Assembly: GCA_902490305.1 (NCBI GenBank)
Contig: CABUDI010000011.1
Coordinates: 1 to 54,823 of the forward strand
Source: an uncultured Collinsella sp.
Lineage (GTDB): Bacteria; Actinomycetota; Coriobacteriia; Coriobacteriales; Coriobacteriaceae
DNA length: 54,823 nucleotides
Direction: 5' to 3'
Positions 1 to 8,164 of the stretch are shown here, in pieces (positions within the stretch are counted from its first letter, which is position 1; every line of letters starts with the position of its first letter). Under the pieces are notes generated by a model, which was not told the DNA's origin, searched no databases, and saw nothing but the letters and a program-made list of their open reading frames with translations. A program made the translations under genes and the position numbers.

Positions 1-202
1 GGGAGACGGCGAGTTAGCCGGCAGGTCGGCATGTCAATCCTGGTCTAACAGAGCCTTTCTTTTAGCGTCGGTCCCTGCGCCGGCGTGCGGCCTATTTCTC
101 CCCCATTTTGGCCATTTTGCCCTCCAAACGGCACTACCGCCGGCAACATCCAGCAGATACGCTGAACCTAGCCGTATAGGCCCTATGAGAACGGGAGCAA
201 CC

Positions 203-1993
203 ATGGCAGCCTTGTTCACGACCCCCAAACGCAATGACACGACCGCCGGAACCCATGTTGCCGAACCCGACGTTCGCCGTCGCATAGGACTCGCGCACGG
301 CAGCTGGCGCCGCGTGACGCGCCGCATCGTCGTAGGCGCCGTGTGCGCGCTCACGGTGAGCTCGCTGCTCATGCCGAGCGTCTCGCTCGCGGCGGAATGG
401 GTCAAGGTCGGCGAAACCAAATACAACGCCGGCACTGCGGCGGGCGACGAGACCGGCACCTGGTCGTGGGACGGCGCCGACGACTTGAAGCTCAACAACT
501 ATAACGGCGGCGAGATCCAGGCCGCAGGCAAGCTCAACGTGAATTACTCGGGAAACAACATCGTCACTGCCGACTGGATCGAAGGCATCAAGGCTTCTCA
601 TGGCAAGAATGAGAACGCCGAGCTCAATATCCAAGGCGACGCGGGCAGCACGCTCAGCGTGACATCTACTGAGGACGCTATCCTCTCCACGGGTAATATC
701 AACATCGACGGAGCCGGATCCGTCAACGCCACGAGCGCTGGGTTTGATGCCATCGACGCCGAGGGCGATCTCGCTATCAAAGGTTCGGGCAACGTCAACG
801 CCACGGGCGTATCGGATGGCATCAGGGCAAACGGCAATATCACGATTGACGACAGCGGGGCCGTCACCGCCAGGGCTACCAAGGACAAGGGCATCGGAAC
901 CGACAAGAACCTCACCATCAAGGGTGGCGGCACAGTCGAGGCAAGCTCAGCCGATGGTGAGGCCATTTGGAGCGGCGGCAACATCAATATCTCGGACGGC
1001 AGCCAGGTCGAGGCAAGCTCCGAGAAAGACGCTGCCGTCGAGGCCAAGGGCAGCCTCGCAGCCACAAACGCCTCCCTCAACGTAAACGGTGTTGAATATG
1101 GCGTCTATGCCCACAAGGGCATCACCCTCGATCATGCAAACGTGACGGTCCGTGCAAGTAAAGGCAGATACGGTGGCGCCAACGCCCTCTTCACCTACCA
1201 GGACGACATCGTCGTCAAGAATGGCTCCACCGTGGACGCGTTTGCGGAAGGCGAGGTTTCGGCTGCATTCTCCACCAGAAACGATCGACCCAACGAGAAG
1301 GGCGGCCACATCTACATCAGCGACTCCGTTGTCAAGGCCATGGCCCGCTATGTCGAGAACGGCGACGGCCCCATCCCCTACAGCGAAAACCAAGATGGCG
1401 AGACGAGGCGCGAACCCCAAGGCGAGAACATCGGCATCATCGCCCAGACCAGCGAGGGCGTCACACCCGCAGTCATCTCGATCATCCGCAGCAAGGTAAC
1501 GGCCGAAGGAGATACAGCGGCAATCTTTGCCCGTGCCATGAGCGCTGACGGCAAGACAATCGGCACCATCAAGATTGAGAACGCCGCCATCCAGACGCCC
1601 GAAGGCGGCAAGGTCATTGACTATCGCAAGCTCCGTGACGGCATCTACGAGGCAGGCCAAGCCATCGGCACGGGCGACGCCACGGTCGACTCCCTCTATA
1701 TCAAAGCAGTCGCCAAAAGTACGACCATCGCACCTCCCGAGGTAGCCAAGCCGGAAGACCCCAAGCCCGACGAGACCAAGCCCGCAGAAAGCAAGCCCGC
1801 GGAGTCCAAGCAGAACCCCAAGCCTGAGGGCTCAAAGCCGACCAAGGCCGTTGCGGCTTCAACCACGAAAGCCAAGACTACCGGCGTGCTCGCGGCAACC
1901 GGCGACACCTCGGGTGCGGCTATCGTGGCAACCGTCCTTGCGGGAACAGCCGCTATCGTCGCAGGCACCATGGCGAGCCGTAAGCGTTCTTAG
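203..1993 (+). CDS. Beta-helical cell-surface protein with LAATG-type sorting signal
   Basis: 596 residues. An upstream in-frame ATG exists at 185, but the ATG at 203 has GGGAG seven bases before it and is preferred. A long, arginine-rich N-terminus leads into a hydrophobic signal segment (about residues 47-67) ending SLAAEW. Residues about 75-330 carry short imperfect repeats of roughly 25 residues (patterns such as GNINIDG, GNITIDD, KNLTIKG, GNINISD), typical of a right-handed beta-solenoid like those in secreted carbohydrate-binding (Cthe_2159-like) proteins. A Pro/Lys/Glu-rich spacer follows, then LAATGDTS, a hydrophobic helix and the basic tail ASRKRS. This is the layout of a sortase substrate, although LAATG departs from LPXTG. 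Probable role: wall-anchored adhesin or glycan binder; the ligand is unknown. The 5' flank in the window (1-202) shows no further gene. Confidence 0.75.
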   Translation: MAALFTTPKRNDTTAGTHVAEPDVRRRIGLAHGSWRRVTRRIVVGAVCALTVSSLLMPSVSLAAEWVKVGETKYNAGTAAGDETGTWSWDGADDLKLNNYNGGEIQAAGKLNVNYSGNNIVTADWIEGIKASHGKNENAELNIQGDAGSTLSVTSTEDAILSTGNINIDGAGSVNATSAGFDAIDAEGDLAIKGSGNVNATGVSDGIRANGNITIDDSGAVTARATKDKGIGTDKNLTIKGGGTVEASSADGEAIWSGGNINISDGSQVEASSEKDAAVEAKGSLAATNASLNVNGVEYGVYAHKGITLDHANVTVRASKGRYGGANALFTYQDDIVVKNGSTVDAFAEGEVSAAFSTRNDRPNEKGGHIYISDSVVKAMARYVENGDGPIPYSENQDGETRREPQGENIGIIAQTSEGVTPAVISIIRSKVTAEGDTAAIFARAMSADGKTIGTIKIENAAIQTPEGGKVIDYRKLRDGIYEAGQAIGTGDATVDSLYIKAVAKSTTIAPPEVAKPEDPKPDETKPAESKPAESKQNPKPEGSKPTKAVAASTTKAKTTGVLAATGDTSGAAIVATVLAGTAAIVAGTMASRKRS

Positions 1994-2050
1994 ACGCCTC
2001 TGCGCACATGACAGCTCCCGCGAAGGCCCCGAGCCCCAGCACCGTTTAAC

Positions 2051-2089
2051 AACGCCACCGCCGAGCTCCCCTCCGGCGGTGGCGTTTTC
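2051..2089 (+). terminator. Intrinsic terminator after the surface-protein gene
   Basis: Perfect 13-bp arms AACGCCACCGCCG (2051-2063) and CGGCGGTGGCGTT (2074-2086) close a 10-nt loop and run into TTTT, 58 bases after the stop codon of the surface protein. Confidence 0.85.
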
Positions 2090-2156
2090 CATATGCGTCC
2101 GCAGGGGATGCACGAGATTGTCTTTGGTCTAGCCCAACCGGCATACGCTGGCGTGC

Positions 2157-2162
2157 GACAAT
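2157..2162 (+). promoter_or_regulatory. Candidate -10 element for the esterase gene
   Basis: GACAAT lies 38 bases upstream of the esterase start. The same TACAAT/GACAAT hexamer occurs at similar distances before many genes of the window. No good -35 is visible. Confidence 0.4.
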
Positions 2163-2200
2163 TGGGGCTGCCGATATCACAACACTGAGAGAAGCCCGTC

Positions 2201-2866
2201 ATGGAAGCGCATCAAAAGCAGATAACCGTTTATTCGAATCATACGGAAAGCGCGCCTGTCATCTACCTTCCTGTGGTCGTGGGCGACGGCAGCGAGGTTT
2301 ATAAGTGTTGCCGAGAGCTCGACTGTCCGCCATTCGCCCTCGTCACCATTGGCGGGCTCGATTGGAATCGCGAGCTGAGCCCCTGGGCATGCGACGGGAC
2401 CGTACGCGATGCCGAACCTTTCGGCGGCCAAGCCGCCGGTTTTCTTGATGAGCTGCTGAATCAGATAATCCCCCAGGTGGAGTCGTCGCTTCCTCAGCCA
2501 CCTGTTTGGCGTGGCATTGCCGGTTATTCGCTGGCGGGCCTCTTTTCGCTTTGGGCCCTCTGGCAAACCGATGTCTTTGGCCGCGCGGCGAGCGCATCGG
2601 GGTCGCTATGGTTTCCCGACTTTGTCGATCGCGCCAGCACGGCCCCTTTTGCCGGCAGCCCGCAAGCCGTCTATCTGTCACTCGGCAAAAAGGAAACCAA
2701 GACACCCAACCGCATGATGAGGCACGTACTCGACGACACGCGCGCAATGGAAGAGCTACTCATCGAGCGCGGCATTCCAACAACGATGGAGCTCAACCCC
2801 GGCAATCACTTTGCCCAAACCGACTTGCGCATGGCCCGCGGCATACACTGGATACTGACGCATTAA
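2201..2866 (+). CDS. Esterase-D-like alpha/beta hydrolase
   Basis: 221 residues, cytoplasmic (no signal peptide). The nucleophile elbow GYSLAG (about residue 109) fits GxSxG, and the conserved late histidine is in NPGNHF (about residue 203). This matches the putative esterase family (PF00756-like, relatives of BesA/IroE and EstD). The acid residue cannot be placed by eye. The family hydrolyses acyl esters, including siderophore esters or S-formylglutathione; there is no iron-uptake context here, so the substrate is open. The ATG is preceded by GAGAGAAG. The gene is monocistronic, followed by a strong bidirectional terminator, and converges on the uracil permease remnant. Confidence 0.75.
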   Translation: MEAHQKQITVYSNHTESAPVIYLPVVVGDGSEVYKCCRELDCPPFALVTIGGLDWNRELSPWACDGTVRDAEPFGGQAAGFLDELLNQIIPQVESSLPQPPVWRGIAGYSLAGLFSLWALWQTDVFGRAASASGSLWFPDFVDRASTAPFAGSPQAVYLSLGKKETKTPNRMMRHVLDDTRAMEELLIERGIPTTMELNPGNHFAQTDLRMARGIHWILTH

Positions 2867-2867
2867 A

Positions 2868-2904
2868 AATGGCGCCCACGCGTACGCATGGGCGCCATAT
2901 TTTT
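2868..2904. terminator. Bidirectional intrinsic terminator
   Basis: ATGGCGCCC (2869-2877) pairs with GGGCGCCAT (2890-2898), flanked by A-run and T-run on opposite sides, so it can stop the esterase transcript (+) and the uracil permease remnant (-). Confidence 0.85.
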
Positions 2905-2924
2905 GATTTTGCTGAACACAACTA

Positions 2925-3860
2925 CTACTCAGCAGCCTCCTCAAGCTCGGAGACATCAAACTCAAAGTCGTTACCCGGCAGGATGGCGTTAAGCACAATG
3001 CCCACCAGTGAGCCCGCGGCAATGCCGGACAGCGAAATGGTCACGCCGCCCAGCTCCAACACGATGGCGCCGGCGGTGCTGTACGCGATGCCGAGCGAAA
3101 GCACGAGCACCAGCGCGGCAACCAGCACGTTGCGGTTGTTCTGGAAATCGACCTGGTTCTCGATGAGGTTGCGGACGCCCACAGCGCTGATCATGCCGTA
3201 GAGCACGAGCGACACACCGCCGATCACACACGCCGGCATGGCCGCAATGACAGCCGCGAACTTGGGGCAGAACGAAAGCACGATGGCGCAACACGCGGCA
3301 ATTCGAATTACGCGCGGGTCGAACACGCGCGTCAGGGCGAGCACGCCGGTGTTCTCACCATACGTAGTGTTGGCCGGAGCGCCAAAGAGCGAAGCCAGAA
3401 TCGTGGCAAGGCCGTCGCCGAGCAGCGTGCGATGCAGACCGGGATCGGCAATGTAGTTGCGCTCGCAAGTCGAACCGATAGCAGAGATATCGCCGATATG
3501 CTCGATCATGGTCGCGAAGGCCAGCGGCATGATGGTGATGATGGCCGTCGTGGCAAGACCGCTATCGAACTGCGGCCCAAAGAGTGCAAACACGGTGTTG
3601 TCCCACACGATGGGCAGACCGACCCACGGAGCGGCGGCAACGCCCGAGAAATCAACCTCGCCGAGCGCAGCCGCAACGGCATAGCTCACCACAACGCCCA
3701 GCAAAATCGGCACGATCTTGACCATGCCACGGCCCCAGATGTTGCAGATGACGATAACGGCAACGCCAATGACAGCCACAAGCCAGTTGGTCTGGCAGTT
3801 AGCAATAGCGGAACTTGCCAGGATCAAGCCGATGGAAATGACGATGGGGCCAGTCACCAC
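2925..3860 (-). pseudogene. Uracil permease (UraA/PyrP, NCS2) remnant missing the N-terminal ~115 residues
   Basis: The open frame starts at a GTG (3860) and encodes 311 residues; NCS2 uracil permeases are about 420-430. The first residues (VVTGPIVISIGL) match the mid-protein segment that in the family follows ...PP in the PPVVTGP motif, so the first four or so membrane helices, part of the substrate-binding core, are absent. The later conserved parts are intact: the MIEHIGD segment, GAPANTTYGENTG and the C-terminal helices. Upstream, the same frame runs into the TAG stop of the MetE-like gene 33 bases away, so no other start can restore it. The junction looks like a deletion that removed the permease 5' end together with its promoter. 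Probably non-functional as a transporter. Confidence 0.85.
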
Positions 3861-3893
3861 CTCTCGCGCACGCCGCCACCTGCAAACACTGCG

Positions 3894-5027
3894 CTATTTC
3901 CAAACGCGCTCGGCAATGCGCTTGACCAGCGCGATCTTTGCCCATTGCTCATCCTCGGTCAGCTTGTTGCCAATCTCGCAGCTGGCAAAGCCGCACTGAG
4001 GCGACAGATACAGGTTCTCGAGCGGCACGTACTTTGCGGCTTCACGGATGCGCTCGACGATGGCATCCTCGTTCTCGAGCTCTGCCGCCTTGGTGGTTAC
4101 CAAGCCCAGCACGACCTTCTTGCCCGGGGCAACGTACTTGAGCGGCTCAAAACCGCCGGCGCGCGGCGTATCGAACTCCAGGTAAAATGCATCGACATCC
4201 TCGTTTGCGAACAGGTACGGCGCGATGGGGTCATAGCCGCCCTCGAAGGCATAGGTGGAGTGGTAGTTGCCGCGGCACACATGCGTGTTGATGACCAGAT
4301 CGTCGGGCTTGTCCGCGATGGCGGCATTGTTGAGCGCCACGCCCAGCTCGCTTACCTTTTGCAGGTCGACCGGGCTCATGCCGGTTTTGGCGACAAAATC
4401 GGTGTCGCAGTAGACGCCCCAGGTGCAGTCATCAAACTGGATGTTGCGGCAGCCTGCTGCGTACAGGTCGGCGATCACCGTGCGATAAGCGGCTGCGATG
4501 GCGTCGGCAAGTTCCTCATCGGTCTTATAGACAGCGCGCAGGCTCTCCTGCTGGCCGTCGCAGCGGTCGAGCGTGACTTCGGAGAACGTCTGGATCGGCG
4601 CCGGAATGGTTTGCCGCGCGACCTGGCCCTCCCCCTCGAGCGCCTTGACAAATTTAAAGTGCTCGACGAACGGATGGTTCTCGCCGCTAATGGGGCCGGT
4701 TACCACGGCGGTGTCGGCTGTGGTCTCCTCGTCGTGGAACATATAGCCCGTACGCGAGGTACGGCGTTCAATGCCGTTGAGCCCCCACATAAAGTCGAGG
4801 TGCCAGTAACTGCGGCGAAACTCGCCATCGGTAATCACCTGCAGGCCAGCGGACTTTTGCTTGTCCACCAGGTCGCGAATGGCCTCATCCTCGACGGCCT
4901 TAAGGCCGGCGGCGTCGAGTGTGCCCGCAGCATAGGCGGCACGGGCGTCCTTTACGGCCTGTGGACGAAGAAAGCTGCCGACGATATCGGCGCGAAACGG
5001 CGCGTTCAGCGTGGTTAAAGCACTCAT
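3894..5027 (-). CDS. Cobalamin-independent methionine synthase-like methyltransferase (YxjG/YxjH type)
   Basis: 377 residues; equals the C-terminal catalytic barrel of MetE, as in B. subtilis YxjG/YxjH. An upstream ATG at 5045 is in frame, but the sequence between holds AAAGGGAG, the ribosome binding site of the ATG at 5027 (MSALTT), so the shorter start is chosen. Zinc/thiol ligands are visible: His and Cys in INTHVCRGN, Glu in the YLEFDTPRAG segment and Cys in SPQCGFAS. Expected reaction: methyl transfer to homocysteine or a related thiol, for methionine synthesis or salvage; the methyl donor of this short class is not certain. It lies downstream of a LysR gene on the same strand, with a dyad operator between them. 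Its 3' end abuts the truncated uracil permease. Confidence 0.85.
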   Translation of the reverse strand: MSALTTLNAPFRADIVGSFLRPQAVKDARAAYAAGTLDAAGLKAVEDEAIRDLVDKQKSAGLQVITDGEFRRSYWHLDFMWGLNGIERRTSRTGYMFHDEETTADTAVVTGPISGENHPFVEHFKFVKALEGEGQVARQTIPAPIQTFSEVTLDRCDGQQESLRAVYKTDEELADAIAAAYRTVIADLYAAGCRNIQFDDCTWGVYCDTDFVAKTGMSPVDLQKVSELGVALNNAAIADKPDDLVINTHVCRGNYHSTYAFEGGYDPIAPYLFANEDVDAFYLEFDTPRAGGFEPLKYVAPGKKVVLGLVTTKAAELENEDAIVERIREAAKYVPLENLYLSPQCGFASCEIGNKLTEDEQWAKIALVKRIAERVWK

Positions 5028-5068
5028 AGATATCTCCCTTTGCATTGGTTGCTTTACTGGGACAAAGT

Positions 5069-5080
5069 ATGAGCGCTCAT
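5069..5080. promoter_or_regulatory. 12-bp palindrome upstream of the MetE-like gene
   Basis: ATGAGCGCTCAT is a perfect palindrome 42 bases upstream of the MetE-like start. Its position suits an operator or the downstream half of a regulator site; the protein that binds it is unknown. Confidence 0.4.
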
Positions 5081-5114
5081 ATAGCCATCGTAAAATATAC
5101 GTTTATAACAGTTT

Positions 5115-5135
5115 GATATAGATGCTTCCTATATC
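5115..5135. promoter_or_regulatory. Candidate LysR operator between lysR and the MetE-like gene
   Basis: GATATAG (5115-5121) and CTATATC (5129-5135) form a perfect 7-bp dyad around a 7-base centre. This is the size and T-N11-A symmetry typical of LysR-type recognition sites. It sits 88 bases upstream of the MetE-like start and just after the lysR stop, where an activator would bind. Confidence 0.55.
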
Positions 5136-5182
5136 AGTTGGGACTACCATGAAGAGATTTGACCTGTACAGGACGCAGCAGT

Positions 5183-6079
5183 CTAGATATGCTGACGGAT
5201 CGCGTCGATATAGGCTTGACCGTAGCGCGTGAGTGTTGTGTTCTTGCGCGTGATGATGCCAATCTCCATGTACTCGTCCACATCGAGCGGAATGGAGATA
5301 ATACCCGGCCCGTTGAGCTCGTGGCTGATCACGCCCGAACACACCGTGTAACCGTTGAGGCCCATGGCCAGGTTGAACAGCGTCGCCCGGTCGCGCACGC
5401 GGATATTCTTGCGGCGCTCAAACGTCGAGGTCAGTTCCTCGGAATAGTAGAAAGAGTTGTAGCTGCCCTGCTCGTAGGACAGGAAGGGATAGTCCTCCAG
5501 GTCCTCGAGCGTCACGCTGGAGCGGCCCGCCAGCGGATGGTCGGCGCACACAAAAACGTGCGGTGTGGCGCAGAAGAGCCCTTCGAACACGAGCTCGTTG
5601 GCCGCCAGCATGCGCTCGATGACCTCGCGATTGTGCTCCGACAGATACAGGATGCCCAGTTCGCTTTTCATATGCGCGACGTCCTCGATAATCTCGTGAG
5701 TCTGCTCCTCGCGCAGGGTAAAGTCGTAGCGCGCGGCATCAAACTCACGAATCACATCGACAAACGCATTAACGGCAAAGGAATAATGCTGGCAGCTCAC
5801 ACTAAAGTGCGGCACCTGCTCGGACGCGCCCTTGTACTTACCTTCGAGCAGATCGGCCTGGTCAAGCACCTGTCGCGCGTAGCCCAAGAAGGTCTCGCCC
5901 TCTTCGGACACAATGACGCCCTTGTTGGTGCGCTCAAAGATGTGCACACCCATCTCGTTTTCGAGATCGCGAATCGACGCGGTAATCGAAGGCTGCGACA
6001 CAAAGAGCCGGCGCGAGGCCTCGGTAATGCTGCCGCATTCGGCAACCTTAACAACATACCTGAGCTGCTGAAGCTTCAT
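5183..6079 (-). CDS. LysR-type transcriptional regulator, probable regulator of the MetE-like gene
   Basis: 298 residues. The open frame extends further upstream, but the ATG at 6079 is preceded by GGGAGGG and starts the canonical LysR helix-turn-helix (MKLQQLRYVVKVAECGSI, wing to about residue 60); the effector-binding domain covers about 90-295. CysB/CmbR/MtaR-like regulators of sulfur amino-acid genes have this architecture. The gene lies between a HAD hydrolase (10-base gap, likely co-transcribed) and the MetE-like gene. The dyad at 5115-5135 in front of the MetE-like gene suggests direct control. The effector (O-acetylserine, homocysteine or other) cannot be read from the sequence. Confidence 0.8.
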   Translation of the reverse strand: MKLQQLRYVVKVAECGSITEASRRLFVSQPSITASIRDLENEMGVHIFERTNKGVIVSEEGETFLGYARQVLDQADLLEGKYKGASEQVPHFSVSCQHYSFAVNAFVDVIREFDAARYDFTLREEQTHEIIEDVAHMKSELGILYLSEHNREVIERMLAANELVFEGLFCATPHVFVCADHPLAGRSSVTLEDLEDYPFLSYEQGSYNSFYYSEELTSTFERRKNIRVRDRATLFNLAMGLNGYTVCSGVISHELNGPGIISIPLDVDEYMEIGIITRKNTTLTRYGQAYIDAIRQHI

Positions 6080-6089
6080 AGCGCCCTCC

Positions 6090-6998
6090 CTAGACGTTCG
6101 TGACGTCGAAACCCGTCGCATCCATCTGACGCATAAACGGCGGCATCTCCCCCGTCGCGGCGCAGGCGGCAATCTGATGCAGAGCCCCGGCAACCGCATC
6201 GTCTGCCGCAGCGCCGATATGCCAGCGCGCGGCAGCCGTGACAGCCTCGTTGGCATTGGCGACTGCAACGGAGTTGGGAACGGCATCGATCATGGGCAGA
6301 TCGTTATCGGAATCGCCAAATACGGCCACCTCATCGGGCGTCAGGCCCAAAGCGCGCGCCAGCTCCAGAGCAGCGCAGCCCTTGTCCCAACCTGCTGGAA
6401 GGATGTCGAACAGGCGCACGCGGTTGTTGGGAAACACAAGCGAGAGTTCCGGCACCTCAGCGGCAACGCGCTCGCGTAGCTCCGCGAGCTCCTCACGCGA
6501 ACGGGCACTCCAGATATTCGCCTTGAACACCGGCGCTTCATCGACGACGGGACGGCACGGGGCCTCCTCGCCTTTGAGCCATGCGTTGCCGCCCGACTCC
6601 ATGGCGCGGCGTACGCGCTCGGGGTCGCTCGTCACGCAATAGGCATCGTTATCCCAAAAGTCGTCACCCAGGCTGTAGACCTTTAGATAGGTATCGTCGG
6701 TCTCTTGCTCGAGGTAATCGGCCAGACGCATCAGGGCATCGTTGTCGGTCGCGCGCGAAGCGACCGCCTGACCGTCGACAAACATTACCTGGCCGTTGCA
6801 GAACGCGCCGGTCGAGAAGCACTCGGCGCGATTGCGAAACATCCAGCCCATCGCGGACGGCTGGCGACCCGAAACCGGGCCAAAGTGCAGACCCGCCGCC
6901 TGCATGGCATGAATACCCTCAATGGCGTAGTCGCTAGCGCCGTCATGCCCGGCTGGAATCAGCGTATCGTCCATATCGGTCAGCACAAGTTTGATCAT
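6090..6998 (-). CDS. Cof-type HAD-superfamily phosphatase
   Basis: 302 residues. Motif I is DMDDT (Asp8 nucleophile and Asp10), motif II the SGR segment near residue 44, motif III the lysine in GWDKGCAALELARALG, and motif IV GDSDNDLPMID. The C2-type cap lies between motifs II and III, as in Cof/YidA proteins. These enzymes dephosphorylate sugar phosphates, nucleotides or pyridoxal phosphate with low specificity. The ATG at 6998 has GGGGGA at a good distance, and a TACAAT -10-like box lies at 7028-7033. First gene of a probable HAD-lysR unit; divergent from the thiamine operon. Confidence 0.8.
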   Translation of the reverse strand: MIKLVLTDMDDTLIPAGHDGASDYAIEGIHAMQAAGLHFGPVSGRQPSAMGWMFRNRAECFSTGAFCNGQVMFVDGQAVASRATDNDALMRLADYLEQETDDTYLKVYSLGDDFWDNDAYCVTSDPERVRRAMESGGNAWLKGEEAPCRPVVDEAPVFKANIWSARSREELAELRERVAAEVPELSLVFPNNRVRLFDILPAGWDKGCAALELARALGLTPDEVAVFGDSDNDLPMIDAVPNSVAVANANEAVTAAARWHIGAAADDAVAGALHQIAACAATGEMPPFMRQMDATGFDVTNV

Positions 6999-7027
6999 AG
7001 AATCCCCCAGTCATTTTCACCGTAACC

Positions 7028-7033
7028 ATTGTA
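7028..7033 (-). promoter_or_regulatory. Candidate -10 element for the HAD gene
   Basis: TACAAT on the minus strand, 29 bases before the HAD start. The upstream promoter half would fall inside the family A repeat pair. Confidence 0.4.
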
Positions 7034-7036
7034 ACG

Positions 7037-7138
7037 ACCTGCCAATAAGGGACAGGTTTATTTTGGCAGGTTTTATCTGGGAAAATGCAACGCCCCAGTT
7101 GCCCCCTGCCAAAATAAACCTGTCCCTTTTTGGCAGGT
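7037..7138. repeat. Inverted pair of family A palindromic repeats
   Basis: Unit 1 (7037-7077) and unit 2 (7105-7138) are near-identical in opposite orientation. Each unit is itself a hairpin: arms CCTGCCAAAA-like and TTTTGGCAGG around a core containing GGGACAGGTTTA, and unit 1 is followed by TTTTATC as in an intrinsic terminator. A third copy lies at 29298-29332. The pair fills the divergent gap between the HAD gene and the TPP riboswitch. REP/MITE-like non-autonomous element; no transposase is nearby. Confidence 0.8.
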
Positions 7139-7165
7139 GCGTTAGTATAGGGAACAGCAGATTCG

Positions 7166-7257
7166 ATGCGGGAGTGCCGGCGGTGCAAACCACAAGGCTG
7201 AGAGGGCATAGGGCCCAATCCTTTGAACCTGTCAGTTAATGCTGGCGTAGGGAGCAT
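7166..7257 (+). ncRNA. TPP (thiamine pyrophosphate) riboswitch
   Basis: The conserved THI-element blocks are present in order: GCGGGAGTGCC, GCTGAGAGGG (J3/2 sensor core), ACCTG, and TTAATGCTGGCGTAGGGA. P1 can close between ATGC (7166-7169) and GCAT (7254-7257). It lies directly upstream of a terminator hairpin and thiM, so TPP binding should favour termination and shut down the operon when thiamine is plentiful. Confidence 0.95.
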
Positions 7258-7269
7258 GCCGCCTTTGCA

Positions 7270-7299
7270 GGGGCGCTGTCTATGCACAGCGCCCCTTTT
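7270..7299 (+). terminator. Riboswitch expression-platform terminator
   Basis: GGGGCGCTGT (7270-7279) pairs with ACAGCGCCCC (7286-7295) and is followed by TTTT. It stands between the TPP aptamer and the thiM ribosome binding site, so control is probably transcriptional. Confidence 0.85.
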
Positions 7300-7321
7300 C
7301 TATGCCAAGGAGGCATGTGCA

Positions 7322-8161
7322 GTGATTGATTCGGAACAGCTTAAGCAACATATGGTCAAGGCCGTGGAGGAGATTCGCGCCACCAATCCGATGGCCGGCT
7401 CCATCACCAACACGGTGACGATCGACTTTGTCGCCAACGCGCAGCTCGCCGTGGGCGGTTCGGCCGCCATGGTCTATCTGCCCGACGAGGGCGAGGCGCT
7501 CGTTGCCGGCGGCGGCGCCATCTATCTCAACATGGGCACGCTCTTCCCCATCTACGAGCAGACGATTCCCCGCGCGGCCAAGGCGGCACACGACGCCGGC
7601 AAGCCCTGGGTGCTCGATCCGGTGGGCCTGGGCATCGGCAGCCTGCGCACCCAGCTGGTAAACGAGCTCAAGCAGTACAAGCCCGCCATCGTGCGCGGCA
7701 ACGCCTCCGAGATCATCGCACTCGCCGGCCTGTGGGGTCTTGAGGGCGAGGCGGCTGATCTGAGCCGCGTGCGCGGTGTCGATACCACCGACACGGTCGA
7801 CGCCGCCCGCGATGCCGCCGTGGCGCTCGCCCGTTACACCGGCGGCGCCGTAGTGGTCTCGGGCGAAGTCGACCTAATCACCGACGGCACGACCGTGGCC
7901 AAGTCCCACGGCGGCAGCCCGCTCATGTCAAAGATCACCGGCTGCGGCTGCTCGCAGGGCGGCGTGCTGGCCGTGCACGCCTGCGTCACCGATCCGTTTA
8001 CGGCAGCCGTCTGCGGCACCGCGGTCTACAACGTTGCCGGCACGCGTGCCGCCGCTGTCGCCGATGCCCCGGCAAGCTTTAAGGTAGCCTTTATCGACGA
8101 GCTCTACCGCGCGACCGCCCAAGACATCGCCAACAACCAGCTCGAGCTCGAGGAGGCATAA
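7322..8161 (+). CDS. thiM: Hydroxyethylthiazole kinase
   Basis: 279 residues. The start is the GTG at 7322, eight bases after AAGGAGG (7307-7313); the open frame continues upstream only through the riboswitch terminator. ThiM signatures: NPMAGSITNTVTIDFVAN near the N-terminus, GGSAAMVY, the VLDPVGLG motif and the anion-hole/catalytic segment KITGCGCSQGG with the conserved cysteine. It phosphorylates salvaged 4-methyl-5-(2-hydroxyethyl)thiazole with ATP to give the thiazole phosphate used by ThiE. First gene of a three-gene operon under a TPP riboswitch; three bases separate it from the MTH1187-family gene. Confidence 0.92.
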   Translation: MIDSEQLKQHMVKAVEEIRATNPMAGSITNTVTIDFVANAQLAVGGSAAMVYLPDEGEALVAGGGAIYLNMGTLFPIYEQTIPRAAKAAHDAGKPWVLDPVGLGIGSLRTQLVNELKQYKPAIVRGNASEIIALAGLWGLEGEAADLSRVRGVDTTDTVDAARDAAVALARYTGGAVVVSGEVDLITDGTTVAKSHGGSPLMSKITGCGCSQGGVLAVHACVTDPFTAAVCGTAVYNVAGTRAAAVADAPASFKVAFIDELYRATAQDIANNQLELEEA

Positions 8162-8164
8162 GCC

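Noticed and set aside
3432..5018. Plus-strand 528-codon frame opposite the MetE-like gene
   Set aside because: No domain or ribosome site; mirror of the real gene in a GC-rich codon pattern.
5028..5182. SAM (S-box) riboswitch or T-box upstream of the MetE-like gene
   Set aside because: The leader is only 155 bases, AT-rich, with short dyads and no S-box or T-box core sequence.
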